Assembly (NCBI GenBank): GCA_021153325.1
Contig: JAGKTQ010000003.1
Coordinates: 62,001-126,000, forward strand
Direction of reading: 5' to 3'
Source: Lachnospiraceae bacterium
GTDB taxonomy: Bacteria; Bacillota; Clostridia; Lachnospirales; Lachnospiraceae
DNA: 64,000 nt
The position numbers were made by a program, and so were the translations under genes. The notes beneath the pieces are model-generated. The model did no database searches. It was not told where the DNA came from and saw only the letters and a program-made list of their open reading frames with translations. Below, piece after piece: positions 8,076 to 18,116 of the stretch (position 1 is its first letter; every line of letters starts with the position of its first letter).

Positions 8076-8937
8076 TCACACCGACGGCAGGACAAGAACC
8101 TGCGGCCTGATCGGAAATCCGGTCGAACATACGATGTCGCCGGTCATACATAATACATTGGCAGCAAATTTTGGACACAATTTAGTGTATGTGCCGTTTC
8201 ATGTAGAAAAAGATTTAGATAAGGCAGTAGAAGGTGCTTATGCATTAAATATTTTGGGCATGAATGTGACCGTGCCTTACAAGACAGACGTGATCGCATC
8301 TTTGCTCGAAGTGGATGAGCTGGCATCCCGTATTGGAGCAGTCAATACGCTAGTACGCATGGAGGGCGGATACAAAGGTTATAATACAGATATGCCTGGA
8401 CTGTATCGTGCCATGAAGGAAGATGGCATTTTGATTGAAAATGCAGATATAGTGATTCTTGGCGCGGGTGGTGTAGCAAGGGCAGTTGCGGTACTTGCTG
8501 CGGATAAGAAGGCTTCCAGAATACGGATATTAAATCGTACGGTAGAAAAGGCAGAAGCCGTTGTGCAGGAAGTAAAAGAATATTTCCCGTCTGTAGATGT
8601 GCAGGCGATGCCTCTTTCCGATTACGCGAAGCTTGATGGAAAGGAATGGATCGCAATTCAGGCGACAAGCGTGGGAATGTTTCCAAAGGTAGATGCAGCA
8701 GTGATTGAGGAAGCAGGGTTTTACGAAAAAGTAAAGGTCGGCTATGACCTGATCTTCAATCCTTCTGAAACAAAATTTATGACGCTTTTAAAACATGCTG
8801 GAAAAGAGGCATACAATGGACTGAAAATGCTGCTTTATCAGGGTATTATTGCGTATGAATTATGGAATGAGTGTGAAGTGACAAAAGAACAGGCAGCAGT
8901 GGTCTACGAAAAGATGAAAAAAGAAATGGGATGCTAA
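8059..8937 (+). CDS. aroE: Shikimate dehydrogenase AroE
   Basis: NADP-dependent reduction of 3-dehydroshikimate to shikimate, the fourth step from DAHP towards chorismate. The substrate-binding start is GLIGNPVEHTMSPVIHN (about residues 16-32), NVTVPYKTD carries the catalytic lysine, GAVNTLV follows, and the Rossmann loop is ILGAGGVARAVA. At 292 residues it is near normal. ATG 8059 is taken because AGGAGG lies 6 bases before it; the upstream GTG at 8053 abuts that site directly. It overlaps yqeG and ends 23 bases before aroK, so these form one operon. Confidence 0.95.
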   Translation: MAEQSNHTDGRTRTCGLIGNPVEHTMSPVIHNTLAANFGHNLVYVPFHVEKDLDKAVEGAYALNILGMNVTVPYKTDVIASLLEVDELASRIGAVNTLVRMEGGYKGYNTDMPGLYRAMKEDGILIENADIVILGAGGVARAVAVLAADKKASRIRILNRTVEKAEAVVQEVKEYFPSVDVQAMPLSDYAKLDGKEWIAIQATSVGMFPKVDAAVIEEAGFYEKVKVGYDLIFNPSETKFMTLLKHAGKEAYNGLKMLLYQGIIAYELWNECEVTKEQAAVVYEKMKKEMGC

Positions 8938-8960
8938 AGGCTGAAAGGAGCAGATTCGAC

Positions 8961-9968
8961 ATGGAGAACGTAATTTTAACCGGTTTTATGGGCTGTGGGA
9001 AGAGCAGTCTTGGGATAAAACTCTCCTATCGGTTGAAAATGCCGTTGTTGGATACGGACAAGATGATAGAAAAAAAACAGGGCTGTACGATATCAGAACT
9101 GTTTAAAAAGTATGGGGAAGAGTATTTTAGAAATCTGGAAACAGAATGTATCAAAGATATGCAAAAACAAAAAAGTGCTTATGTGATCTCTGTGGGCGGT
9201 GGACTCCCGGTAAAAGAAGAAAACAGAGCACTTTTGAAAAAACTCGGTATGGTCGTTTACTTAAGAGTGCGACCTGAAACGGTTTATGCAAGATTGAAGG
9301 ATGATACTACACGACCGCTTTTGCAAGGTGAGAATCCGCAGGAAAAAATACGAAACCTGATGCAGGAAAGAGAAAAGTTTTATGAGAGCGGGGCAGATTT
9401 TATTTTGGACGTGGATGATCTGGATACGGAGCAGATCATGCAAAAAATTGTGCGGCATTACTGGAAGAGACAAAATAGTAATGAGCATAAAAAGCAAGGT
9501 GAGCATACGAAAGGAAACAGGGAAACTAATATGAAGCTGTTAGTCATTAACGGACCGAACATTAATTTCTTGGGAATACGGGAAAAAAGCGTTTACGGAA
9601 AAGAAGATTATAACTTTCTTTTAAATATGATCGCAAAGAAGGGCGAAGAGACAGGATGCCAGATCGAAGTGTTCCAAAGCAATCATGAGGGAGCTATCAT
9701 TGATAGAATTCAAGATTCTTATTTTGATGGAACAGAAGGAATTGTGATCAATCCTGGTGCATACACACATTACAGCTATGCAATCCGAGATGCGCTTGCA
9801 AGTATTACTGTGCCAAAGGTAGAGATTCATATTTCTGACATTACCAAAAGGGAAGATTTCAGAAAGGTATCGGTAACAAAAGAAGTATGTGATACACAAA
9901 TATTTGGTCAGGGATTACAAGGATATTTGATGGCAATTGATTATATTTTGGGAACAAAAAAACAGTGA
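8961..9968 (+). CDS. aroKQ: Shikimate kinase fused to type II 3-dehydroquinate dehydratase (AroK-AroQ)
   Basis: A 335-residue, two-domain frame. Residues 1-165 are shikimate kinase: Walker A GFMGCGKSS, DTDKMIE, the substrate motif FRNLETE, VISVGGGLP and a lid with RPLL. A polar linker (about 170-190) leads to a complete type II dehydroquinase: LLVINGPNINFLG, an active-site tyrosine in KSVYGKEDY, NPGAYTHYSYAIRDAL and VEIHISDITKRE. ATG 8961 has AAAGGAG 10 bases upstream; an earlier ATG at 8931 overlaps aroE. ATG 9531 begins an exact stand-alone AroQ of 145 residues and has AGGGA 7 bases before it, so internal starts may also occur. The two steps are not consecutive (AroE lies between them in the pathway). 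Confidence 0.92.
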   Translation: MENVILTGFMGCGKSSLGIKLSYRLKMPLLDTDKMIEKKQGCTISELFKKYGEEYFRNLETECIKDMQKQKSAYVISVGGGLPVKEENRALLKKLGMVVYLRVRPETVYARLKDDTTRPLLQGENPQEKIRNLMQEREKFYESGADFILDVDDLDTEQIMQKIVRHYWKRQNSNEHKKQGEHTKGNRETNMKLLVINGPNINFLGIREKSVYGKEDYNFLLNMIAKKGEETGCQIEVFQSNHEGAIIDRIQDSYFDGTEGIVINPGAYTHYSYAIRDALASITVPKVEIHISDITKREDFRKVSVTKEVCDTQIFGQGLQGYLMAIDYILGTKKQ

Positions 9969-10085
9969 TCCGATACAGAAATTGCTTTTTAAGACAGGTT
10001 TTTTTAAGAAATAGTTGAAAAATTAAGATTTTTAGTATACACTATTATAGAATTATAACGTGATAAATTTTAGGAGGATTATTTT

Positions 10086-10643
10086 ATGATTTCTGCAGGT
10101 GATTTCAGAAATGGTATTACTATCGAATTAGATAACAACATCTACCAGATTATTGAATTCCAACATGTTAAACCGGGAAAAGGAGCAGCGTTTGTTAGAA
10201 CAAAGCTTAAAAATATTAAGAGTGGCGGTGTTGTAGAAAAAACTTTCAGACCGACAGAAAAATGCCCACAGGCGCGTATTGATAGAAAAGATATGCAGTA
10301 TTTATACTCTGATGGTGATTTATTCTACTTTATGGATAACGAAAACTATGAGCAGATTGCTTTGAATGCAGAATCCATCGGTGACGCTCTTAAATTCGTG
10401 AAAGAAAACGAAATGTGTAAAGTATGTTCCCACAATGGAAACGTATTTGCAGTAGAACCACCATTATTCGTTGAACTTGAGATTACAGAAACAGAACCAG
10501 GCTTCAAAGGTGATACAGCTACAGGTGCTACAAAGCCAGCTACTGTTGAAACAGGAGCAAATGTTTCCGTTCCACTTTTCGTAGAGCAGGGTGATGTGAT
10601 CAAAATTGATACAAGAACAGGTGAATACCTTTCCAGAGTATAA
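10086..10643 (+). CDS. efp: Translation elongation factor P
   Basis: EF-P binds the ribosome E site and relieves stalling at proline runs. The 185 residues show the three-domain family layout: KOW-like domain 1 with [16 protein letters not shown] (the residue at the modification tip is in the PGKGAA loop), an OB domain from about 65, and the C-terminal OB signature [28 protein letters not shown] precedes the ATG. It has its own AT-rich upstream region and a strong terminator, so it is probably monocistronic. Confidence 0.97.
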   Translation: MISAGDFRNGITIELDNNIYQIIEFQHVKPGKGAAFVRTKLKNIKSGGVVEKTFRPTEKCPQARIDRKDMQYLYSDGDLFYFMDNENYEQIALNAESIGDALKFVKENEMCKVCSHNGNVFAVEPPLFVELEITETEPGFKGDTATGATKPATVETGANVSVPLFVEQGDVIKIDTRTGEYLSRV

Positions 10644-10677
10644 TCAATATTTTAATCTGTATATGAAAAAGCTTGTA

Positions 10678-10708
10678 AGACAATGGATGTATGTCCATTG
10701 TCTTTTTT
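10678..10708 (+). terminator. Terminator after efp
   Basis: AGACAATGGA (10678-10687) pairs with TCCATTGTCT (10694-10703), a 6-base loop, then a T run. Confidence 0.85.
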
Positions 10709-10754
10709 GTGTGTAAAAGAAATGAAAAGAGCTACATAGACGGAGGTATTTACT

Positions 10755-11720
10755 ATGGATTTTTTGCAATTTGTGAATGAAGTGAAAAAGGGGTTGAAAC
10801 AATATTTTGATGAGGAGACAGAGATCGTCGTAAACTCTGTGAGAAAAAATAATGGAGTCATGTTGACAGGAATTGTTATTATGGAGAAAGGAAACCATAT
10901 AGCACCGACTATTTATTTGGAAAGCTTTTATGAAGCATATAAAAAGGAAAAAAATATGCAGGCAATCCTCTATGAACTGGTAAGGATCTATAAAAGCAAT
11001 CGGATCGAATCGGTTAGTAACTTGGACTTCTTTAAAGATTATGAAACATCAAAACAAAAAATTTACTATAAACTGATCAATGCAAAAAAGAATGAGGCAT
11101 TGTTAAAGGAAGTTCCTTTTGTACCTTATTTGGATTTGGCAATTGTATTTTATTGTGATTGCAGCAATGAATTGTTTGGCAATGCAGCTATTTTGATCAA
11201 AAACAGTCACTTGGCAATGTGGGGAATCGATGCAGAAAAACTATATCAGGCAGCAATCCTTAATACACCACGAAACAATCCTTATGAGATTAAAGCTATG
11301 GATACGATGATGTTAGAGTTGTATGCAGCAGATATCCGCAGGGAATTAGAGAGAAAGCATATTTCCTATTCTGAACAGTGGATTGAGCAGTTGGCAGCAC
11401 AAATGGTCGAAAAGGAGGCACCGGCAGGTGAAAGAACACCGATGTATGTTTTGACAAATACAGGGCGGACTCATGGAGCAGCCTGCATTTTATATCATAA
11501 TCTTTTGGATGAATTTGCGAAAAGAATAAATGACAATTTGTATATTTTGCCGAGTTCTATTCATGAAATCATTATAGTTCCGGCTTCTTTGGCAGGAAAA
11601 GCTTCTGAGCTTCGGGAAATGGTAAAGGAGATCAATGAGACACAGGTGGAAGAGGAAGAAGTGTTGTCGGATTCTGTTTATTTTTTTAATCGCTCCACAA
11701 AAAGGCTGGAACTGGCGTAA
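10755..11720 (+). CDS. DUF5688 family protein
   Basis: A 321-residue protein of the DUF5688 family, common in Lachnospiraceae and without known function. It begins FLQFVNEVKKGLKQYF and contains NGVMLTGIVIMEKGNHIAPTIYLE and a later GAACILYHNLLDEFAKRINDNLYILPSSIHEIIIVP segment, both typical. There is no signal peptide or membrane segment, so it is predicted cytoplasmic. It starts after a clear GGAGG and stands alone between the efp terminator and the tRNA promoter. Confidence 0.8.
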   Translation: MDFLQFVNEVKKGLKQYFDEETEIVVNSVRKNNGVMLTGIVIMEKGNHIAPTIYLESFYEAYKKEKNMQAILYELVRIYKSNRIESVSNLDFFKDYETSKQKIYYKLINAKKNEALLKEVPFVPYLDLAIVFYCDCSNELFGNAAILIKNSHLAMWGIDAEKLYQAAILNTPRNNPYEIKAMDTMMLELYAADIRRELERKHISYSEQWIEQLAAQMVEKEAPAGERTPMYVLTNTGRTHGAACILYHNLLDEFAKRINDNLYILPSSIHEIIIVPASLAGKASELREMVKEINETQVEEEEVLSDSVYFFNRSTKRLELA

Positions 11721-11757
11721 TAGAGGAAGAATGGAAGAATTTGTAGCCTGTCTGCAC

Positions 11758-11786
11758 TAGACAAAAAAATGTATTTATGATATTAT
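11758..11786 (+). promoter_or_regulatory. Promoter for the tRNA-Arg transcript
   Basis: TAGACA (11758-11763), 17 bases and TATTAT (11781-11786) with an upstream TG (extended -10). It lies about 130 bases before the tRNA. Confidence 0.55.
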
Positions 11787-11816
11787 AGGCAAAGTGATGT
11801 AACAAATTTGTAATAT

Positions 11817-11871
11817 ATCGCGTCGGAAGCGCGTATTTATCGATAAGATGGAGTTGCAATTCCGATGCGAT
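11817..11871 (+). ncRNA. Candidate structured leader ahead of tRNA-Arg
   Basis: ATCGCGTCGGAA (11817-11828) can pair with TTCCGATGCGAT (11860-11871): a 12-bp stem with one G-T wobble closing a 31-base loop. It lies between the promoter and the tRNA and has no T run, so it is not a terminator. Function unknown; seen only as base complementarity. Confidence 0.4.
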
Positions 11872-11914
11872 TCTCTGAAAGAAATTTTGGAGTGAAGGCA
11901 CTTATTTTTATTAT

Positions 11915-11986
11915 GCACCCGTAGTCTAATGGATAGAACGGAGGCCTCCGACGCCTTTAATGCAGGTTCGATTCCTGTCGGGTGCA
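11915..11986 (+). tRNA. tRNA-Arg(CCG)
   Basis: A complete 72-base cloverleaf. The acceptor GCACCCG pairs with CGGGTGC, the anticodon stem GAGGC pairs with GCCTT (one wobble), and the loop CTCCGAC gives anticodon CCG, reading CGG. The T arm is GCAGG-TTCGATT-CCTGT and the discriminator base is A. CCA is not encoded. Confidence 0.95.
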
Positions 11987-12031
11987 TCTTTCATCTAAGA
12001 CAATGGTAGTAGAAAGAAGAAAGGTATTTGT

Positions 12032-13321
12032 ATGTCAGATAATAATAAATTAAAAGAGAAATTTCATATATGTAAAGAGTGGGTCTTGAATCATAGTAAG
12101 ATCGTACTTCCCGTTATTGTTGGAGTATGTGTGCTGATCACAGTTATTGTGGCATTAAATGCAAATAGAAAAGAAATGCAAAGGCAGACAGTTGGTGCAG
12201 AAGCAGTGACGGAAGAAGCTTCAGGAGTAATTGAAGTGCCGGAGGATCCATTTGAAGTAAACGCGTATCCAGAAATCAATAATTTAATCATTTCCTATTA
12301 TAATGCTTTGGCAGATGGTGATGTGGCAGCAATTGAGAGTATGAACAGTTATGTGGATGATACAGAAAAGATCCGTATTGCAGAAATCAGCAAATATATC
12401 GAAAGCTATCCACAGGTTGATATATATACGAAAAAAGGTCCTGTAGAAAATTCCTATTTGGTATATGCATATTCTCAAGTAAAATTCTTTGATTATGAGA
12501 ATACAGTACCGGGTATGCAGACTTTCTATGTTTGTCAGAATGAAGATGGCAGTTACTATATTAATGAGGGGGAAGCAGAAGATGCGGTTTTAGAGTATAT
12601 TCGCATGATTTCCCTGCAGGATGATGTAATTGATTTAAATAATAAAGTTAATGTAGAGTATAACGATCTGTGTGCAAGTGATGCAGCACTCAGTGCATTT
12701 TTAACAGAGTTGAACAATCAGATCAATATTTCTGTTGGTGAGATCTTGGCAGTACAAGAGACAGAAGCTGCTCAGACGGAAGAAACAACAGAAACCACTG
12801 AAGAAGGTGACGAAACAACAGAAGCAGAAAGTGAAGCTGCAGAAAACGTTATTCAGACAGCACGTACAACAGATGTTGTAAATATTCGTAGTTCGGACAG
12901 TGAAACAGCGGATAAACTTGGTAAGGCACAGAAAGGTGATACTTTTACTGTTTTAGAAACTAAGGTAAATGGTTGGAGTCGCGTAGAGTATGAAGGCGGC
13001 GAGGCTTATATCCGTTCTGATTATTTAGAGATTATCAGTACAGAAACTGTTTCCACAGAGGAAAATGAGGCTGCAGAGAATGAAGCGGAAGAAAATGTAC
13101 AGGAAGAAGCAGATAACACTTCTAATACAACAGGCGAAAAACAGTATGTTACTGTAAAAGAAACAGTCAATGTGCGTGCAGCACAGAGTCAGGACAGTGA
13201 AAAAGTCGGAGTGGCTTATCAGGGAGATAAGTTAGAACTCATTATGGAATTGGCAGATGGCTGGTGCAAAGTAAAATACAATGGTCAAACTGCTTATGTA
13301 AAATCAGAGTTTGTGGAATAA
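12032..13321 (+). CDS. Membrane-anchored protein with two bacterial SH3 domains
   Basis: A 429-residue protein. A short cytoplasmic start is followed by one membrane segment (about residues 25-43, VLPVIVGVCVLITVIVAL), then a mixed alpha/beta region (about 75-200) and an acidic, Thr/Glu-rich linker. Two SH3b domains follow, at about 275-335 (TTDVVNIRSSDSETADKLG...WSRVEY) and 373-429 (VTVKETVNVRAAQSQDSEKVG...YVKSEF), joined by another Glu-rich spacer. SH3b domains usually bind the cell wall, so an outward-facing wall-sensing or anchoring role is likely but unproven. It follows the tRNA by 45 bases and is closed by a strong terminator. Confidence 0.8.
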   Translation: MSDNNKLKEKFHICKEWVLNHSKIVLPVIVGVCVLITVIVALNANRKEMQRQTVGAEAVTEEASGVIEVPEDPFEVNAYPEINNLIISYYNALADGDVAAIESMNSYVDDTEKIRIAEISKYIESYPQVDIYTKKGPVENSYLVYAYSQVKFFDYENTVPGMQTFYVCQNEDGSYYINEGEAEDAVLEYIRMISLQDDVIDLNNKVNVEYNDLCASDAALSAFLTELNNQINISVGEILAVQETEAAQTEETTETTEEGDETTEAESEAAENVIQTARTTDVVNIRSSDSETADKLGKAQKGDTFTVLETKVNGWSRVEYEGGEAYIRSDYLEIISTETVSTEENEAAENEAEENVQEEADNTSNTTGEKQYVTVKETVNVRAAQSQDSEKVGVAYQGDKLELIMELADGWCKVKYNGQTAYVKSEFVE

Positions 13322-13341
13322 TCTTATATAAAAGCATTTAG

Positions 13342-13402
13342 AAAAATTCTGTTATTTTTTGGGAAGTCAATATTTTCCTTTAAAATAACAGAATTTTTTT
13401 TT
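13342..13402 (+). terminator. Terminator after the SH3b gene
   Basis: AAATTCTGTTATTTT pairs with AAAATAACAGAATTT across a ~27-base loop and is followed by a long T run. Confidence 0.7.
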
Positions 13403-13450
13403 GGAAATATGGTAATCCTATTTTAAAATAAGAAAAAGGAGTCGGATACC

Positions 13451-13882
13451 ATGCAGAAACAAGACTTAGCTATTTATAGAAGCGTTCAAAAAAATGCAGA
13501 AATGGGAATGAAAGCAATTAATATGATCTCAGATAAGGTTCATGACCCGGAGCTTGCCAGACAGCTCACGAAGCAGGGCTTAAAGTATTCGGAACTCAGA
13601 AGCCGCGCAGTAGATAAACTGTTGGAGGAGAAGGCAGATCCGTACAGAGGTAGTTATATGCAGGATATCATGCTGACGACCGGAATCCATTCGAATACTA
13701 TGTTCAATACAAGTACGAGTCACATAGCGGAAATGGTCATTCAAGGGAGCAATAGAGGGCTTACCGATATGTGGAAATCTTTGAATCATAATAAAATGGC
13801 AGAGAAAAATTCCGTGGAGTTTGCAAAAGAATTAATGGACTTTGAAGAGAAAAATATTACCAGACTAAAGAACTATCTTTAG
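13451..13882 (+). CDS. Alpha-helical protein of unknown function
   Basis: A 143-residue protein that I do not recognise with certainty. It reads as almost entirely helical, with heptad-like stretches (SVQKNAEMGMKAINMISDKV and KLLEEKAD), no signal peptide, and a ferritin/DUF2383-like general feel, but I cannot point to metal ligands. MLTTGIHSNTMFNTSTSHIAEM in the middle is its most distinctive part. AAAGGAG precedes ATG 13451. It lies between the SH3b terminator and palindromes upstream of gdhA, so it is its own unit. Confidence 0.65.
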   Translation: MQKQDLAIYRSVQKNAEMGMKAINMISDKVHDPELARQLTKQGLKYSELRSRAVDKLLEEKADPYRGSYMQDIMLTTGIHSNTMFNTSTSHIAEMVIQGSNRGLTDMWKSLNHNKMAEKNSVEFAKELMDFEEKNITRLKNYL

Positions 13883-13883
13883 A

Positions 13884-13908
13884 TTGTATACAAGTATTAT
13901 TGTACAAT
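13884..13908. promoter_or_regulatory. Paired palindromes upstream of gdhA
   Basis: Two perfect 10-bp palindromes, TTGTATACAA (13884-13893) and ATTGTACAAT (13899-13908), one and a half turns apart centre to centre. They look like a regulator operator (GntR-family sites are of this kind), about 50 bases upstream of the gdhA -35. No T run follows. Confidence 0.35.
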
Positions 13909-13957
13909 ATGCCTAAAAAATTGCTCAAAACTTTTATAGTTTAATGTAATAAAGCAC

Positions 13958-13986
13958 TTGTGATTTTTTTAGACAGCATTTATAAT
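13958..13986 (+). promoter_or_regulatory. Sigma-A promoter for gdhA
   Basis: TTGTGA (13958-13963), 17 bases and TATAAT (13981-13986). Confidence 0.65.
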
Positions 13987-14011
13987 AATACGTGGACGAA
14001 GGAGTCTGTAA

Positions 14012-15403
<1,392 letters not shown>

Positions 15404-15450
15404 GATACATAAGCTTGTTCTATAATTGAAAAGAGAATAAATGATATGGA

Positions 15451-15499
15451 AAAGTCCTATGAACTAGGTAATTTTACCGAGTGTTCATAGGACTTTTTT
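15451..15499 (+). terminator. Terminator after gdhA (TCCTATGA family)
   Basis: AAAGTCCTATGAAC (15451-15464) pairs with GTTCATAGGACTTT (15483-15496), then T residues. Almost the same stem recurs at 22281-22327, and a related palindrome lies at 20378-20410. Confidence 0.85.
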
Positions 15500-15627
15500 G
15501 TATGTATGGAAATAAAGGATAATTTTCCAAATTTATGCATAATATAAGACAAGGTGAAGAAACTATCAAAAGATGCAGAGGATTGGCAGGTTTTCGCATC
15601 AAAAACACATAGCAGAGGTAGTGAGGA

Positions 15628-16797
15628 ATGATTGTCACAAGTGATATTAAGTATATTGGTGTAAATGACCATACTATAGATTTATTTGAAGGAATGTATG
15701 CAGTGCCAAATGGTATGTCGTACAATTCCTATGCCATTTTGGATGAGAAAGTTGCCATATTGGACTCGGTCGACAAGGAATTTACGGATGAGTGGCTGGA
15801 AAATATCAGGAAGGCTTTGAAAAATAGAAAGCCGGATTATTTGATCATTCAACATATGGAACCAGATCATTCTGCCAATATTATGAGCTTTGTAAAGACA
15901 TATCCAGAGGCGGTATTGGTCGCTTCTGCCAAAGCATTTGTGATGATGGAAAATTATTTCGGGACAGATTTTTCAGAAAATCGCATTGTTATATCGGATG
16001 GGGATATGCTTTCTCTGGGAAAACATAAACTGCTATTTGCGACAGCGCTTATGGTGCATTGGCCAGAAGTTATTGTAACCTATGACAGTACAGAAAAAAT
16101 CTTGTTTTCAGCCGATGCATTTGGCAAATTTGGAGCGCTTGATGTAGAAGAGGAGTGGCTTGGTGAAGCAAGACGTTATTATATCGGTATTGTTGGAAAA
16201 TATGGTATTCCGGTTCAAAAACTGCTTGCAAAGATAGCAAATTGGGAGATAAAGAAAATCTGTCCGCTTCATGGACCGGTATTAGCAGAAAATCTGGAAT
16301 ACTATCTTGCATGGTATCATACTTGGTCGAGCTATCAGCCAGAAGAAGAAGGGGTTGTTATTGCCTACACCTCTGTTTACGGAAATACGAAAAAGGCAGT
16401 TGAACTGTTGGCTGAAAAATTAACGAAGAAGGGATCCAAAAAGGTGTTGGTCAAAGACCTGGCAAGATGTGATATGTCAGAAGCTGTTGCAGAAGCCTTT
16501 CGTTACAGTAAGATTGTTTTGGCGACAACGACCTATAATGTAGGGATTTTTCCACCTATGCGTGAATTTATCAATTGGTTGACAGAGCGTAATTTCAGTA
16601 ACCGCATGGTTGCTTTCATGGAAAATGGAAGTTGGGCGCCAGTCGCGGCAAAGCTTATGAGAGAGAAAATGGAAAATAGCAAGGGAATGCTGTTTGCAGA
16701 TACTTCTGTAAAAATTCTATCGGTTCTCAATGAGGAAAGTATGGCGCAGTTAGAGGCGCTTGCGGATGAACTATGCAGAGATTGGCAGGAAAAATAG
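15628..16797 (+). CDS. fprA: Flavodiiron protein (FprA, rubredoxin:oxygen/NO oxidoreductase)
   Basis: Reduces O2 to water, or NO to N2O, in anaerobes, taking electrons from rubredoxin. It has a metallo-beta-lactamase-like diiron domain (residues 1-250) with iron ligands HMEPDH (about 79-84), the His in LMVHWPE, the Asp in FSADAFG and the His in CPLHGP. A flavodoxin domain (about 255-389) has the FMN loop TSVYGNTKKAV. All canonical ligands are present and the 389-residue length is typical. A rubredoxin gene follows 42 bases later, which fits its electron donor. Confidence 0.93.
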   Translation: MIVTSDIKYIGVNDHTIDLFEGMYAVPNGMSYNSYAILDEKVAILDSVDKEFTDEWLENIRKALKNRKPDYLIIQHMEPDHSANIMSFVKTYPEAVLVASAKAFVMMENYFGTDFSENRIVISDGDMLSLGKHKLLFATALMVHWPEVIVTYDSTEKILFSADAFGKFGALDVEEEWLGEARRYYIGIVGKYGIPVQKLLAKIANWEIKKICPLHGPVLAENLEYYLAWYHTWSSYQPEEEGVVIAYTSVYGNTKKAVELLAEKLTKKGSKKVLVKDLARCDMSEAVAEAFRYSKIVLATTTYNVGIFPPMREFINWLTERNFSNRMVAFMENGSWAPVAAKLMREKMENSKGMLFADTSVKILSVLNEESMAQLEALADELCRDWQEK

Positions 16798-16839
16798 GTT
16801 TTCGCAATTAAATAACAATCATTGAAGGAGGAAATTGTA

Positions 16840-17001
16840 ATGAAATATGTATGTGATGTGTGTGGATGGATTTATGATGAGGCAGTTGGTGCCCCGGATA
16901 TGGGCATTGCTCCGGGAACAAAGTTTGAAGATCTTCCGGAAGATTTTCTGTGTCCGTTATGCTTTGTAGGAAAAGATTTTTTTAGCGAGGTAAACGAATA
17001 G
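16840..17001 (+). CDS. Rubredoxin
   Basis: A 53-residue one-iron electron carrier. The two Cys pairs are CDVC (residues 5-8) and CPLC (38-41), with the usual [27 protein letters not shown] between them. The residue after the second pair is Phe (CPLCFVGKD), where rubredoxins normally have Gly; this may shift the redox potential (inference). AAGGAGG precedes the ATG. The TAG stop shares its last base with the GTG start of the next gene, so translation is probably coupled. It should serve the flavodiiron protein just upstream. Confidence 0.93.
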   Translation: MKYVCDVCGWIYDEAVGAPDMGIAPGTKFEDLPEDFLCPLCFVGKDFFSEVNE

Positions 17002-18116
17002 TGGAGCAAGGAAAGAATGGCAAAATGGGGTTTAAGGAAAAACTGGAGTCCGGAAAGGATTACTATGAGATCCGTTTGGAAAGTATTGGTGGTCTAGGAG
17101 CAAATTTATGTGGAAAGATGTTGGGGGAGCTGGGCGTAAAGTATCTGGATGTAAACAGCAGTAATTTTTCCAGTTATGGTTCTGAAAAGACAGGGACGCC
17201 GGTAAAAGGCTTTATCAGATATTGTAAGAAAGAAAAGGAAATCAGAGTACATTCGCCGGTAGTAGAGCCGGATCTGCTTGTAGTATTTCATCAGGCACTT
17301 TTAAAGGATCCATCCGTCTGGAAAGGATGTAGCAGGGAAACTGCAGTGATTATTGCCATGGAACCGGGACAAAAGACAGTCCAATGGAAACAGGGTGTCT
17401 GCTATGGACTGGAAGCGCAAAGAATTGCGATGGAGACCCAGTCCAGGATCAATGTAGTAATGCTCGGTGCAGCCTTGAAGCTTATGGGGATAGAAAATTT
17501 AGAGGCGGGTGAGCAGATTTGTAGAGACACTCTGGGAAAAAAGTATCCAGAGGCTTTGAACAATAATCTGGAAGGGATGAAAAGGGGATATGAGGAAGTT
17601 AAAAAGTTAGAAAGACAAGAGGTATGCCAGAACGAAAGAAGTAGAGAAAAGACAGCGCAGGAGAGTACAAAGCAACAGGAATGGGGATATGCGAATGCGC
17701 CCATCGGTGGTATTAATCCAAGGTTTGGCAGTACGGTAGTCGCAGATTTATCTCCTTCCAGGCAGGGATATATTCCTCTTTTTCTCAAGGAGAGATGTAT
17801 CAATTGTGGGCTGTGTCATTCGACTTGTCCCGATATGGTATTTCAGTTTGCAAAAGGAGAGTATAAAGGAAGGGAAATGATGGTCAATCAAGGATTGGAT
17901 TATTATCATTGTAAAGGCTGTCTACGCTGTGTAGATGTGTGTCCGGTCAATGCGCTAGTAAGAGGCGTGGAAGCGGAGCACTCGGATAAGGAATACTTTT
18001 TACCGAATAAAGAGCTTTTAAGAATGCCGGCATATTATGAGGAAGCGGGGGCAGACGGGTATATTACGTCGGAATCCTATTTGACAGAAAAGAGAATGGA
18101 AGGAGGAGAAGTATAA
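17001..18116 (+). CDS. 2-oxoacid:ferredoxin oxidoreductase, fused gamma and ferredoxin (delta) subunits
   Basis: A 371-residue chain. Residues ~18-195 are the gamma-type domain (IRLESIGGLGANLCGKMLGE, then the YGSEKTGTPVKGFIR motif). A charged linker (~200-230) follows, then a C-terminal 2x[4Fe-4S] ferredoxin with CINCGLCHSTCPD and CKGCLRCVDVCPVNAL. Starts at GTG 17001, overlapping the rubredoxin stop by one base. The alpha-beta chain starts inside this gene's TAATG stop/start overlap. Together the two chains make a complete pyruvate- or 2-oxoisovalerate-type enzyme in two polypeptides. The substrate cannot be told from the sequence. Confidence 0.88.
   Translation: MEQGKNGKMGFKEKLESGKDYYEIRLESIGGLGANLCGKMLGELGVKYLDVNSSNFSSYGSEKTGTPVKGFIRYCKKEKEIRVHSPVVEPDLLVVFHQALLKDPSVWKGCSRETAVIIAMEPGQKTVQWKQGVCYGLEAQRIAMETQSRINVVMLGAALKLMGIENLEAGEQICRDTLGKKYPEALNNNLEGMKRGYEEVKKLERQEVCQNERSREKTAQESTKQQEWGYANAPIGGINPRFGSTVVADLSPSRQGYIPLFLKERCINCGLCHSTCPDMVFQFAKGEYKGREMMVNQGLDYYHCKGCLRCVDVCPVNALVRGVEAEHSDKEYFLPNKELLRMPAYYEEAGADGYITSESYLTEKRMEGGEV

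Noticed and set aside
10015..10051. Promoter for efp
   Set aside because: Several -35/-10 pairs are possible (TTGAAA or TTAAGA with TATACA or TATAGA), but none has both good matches and spacing.
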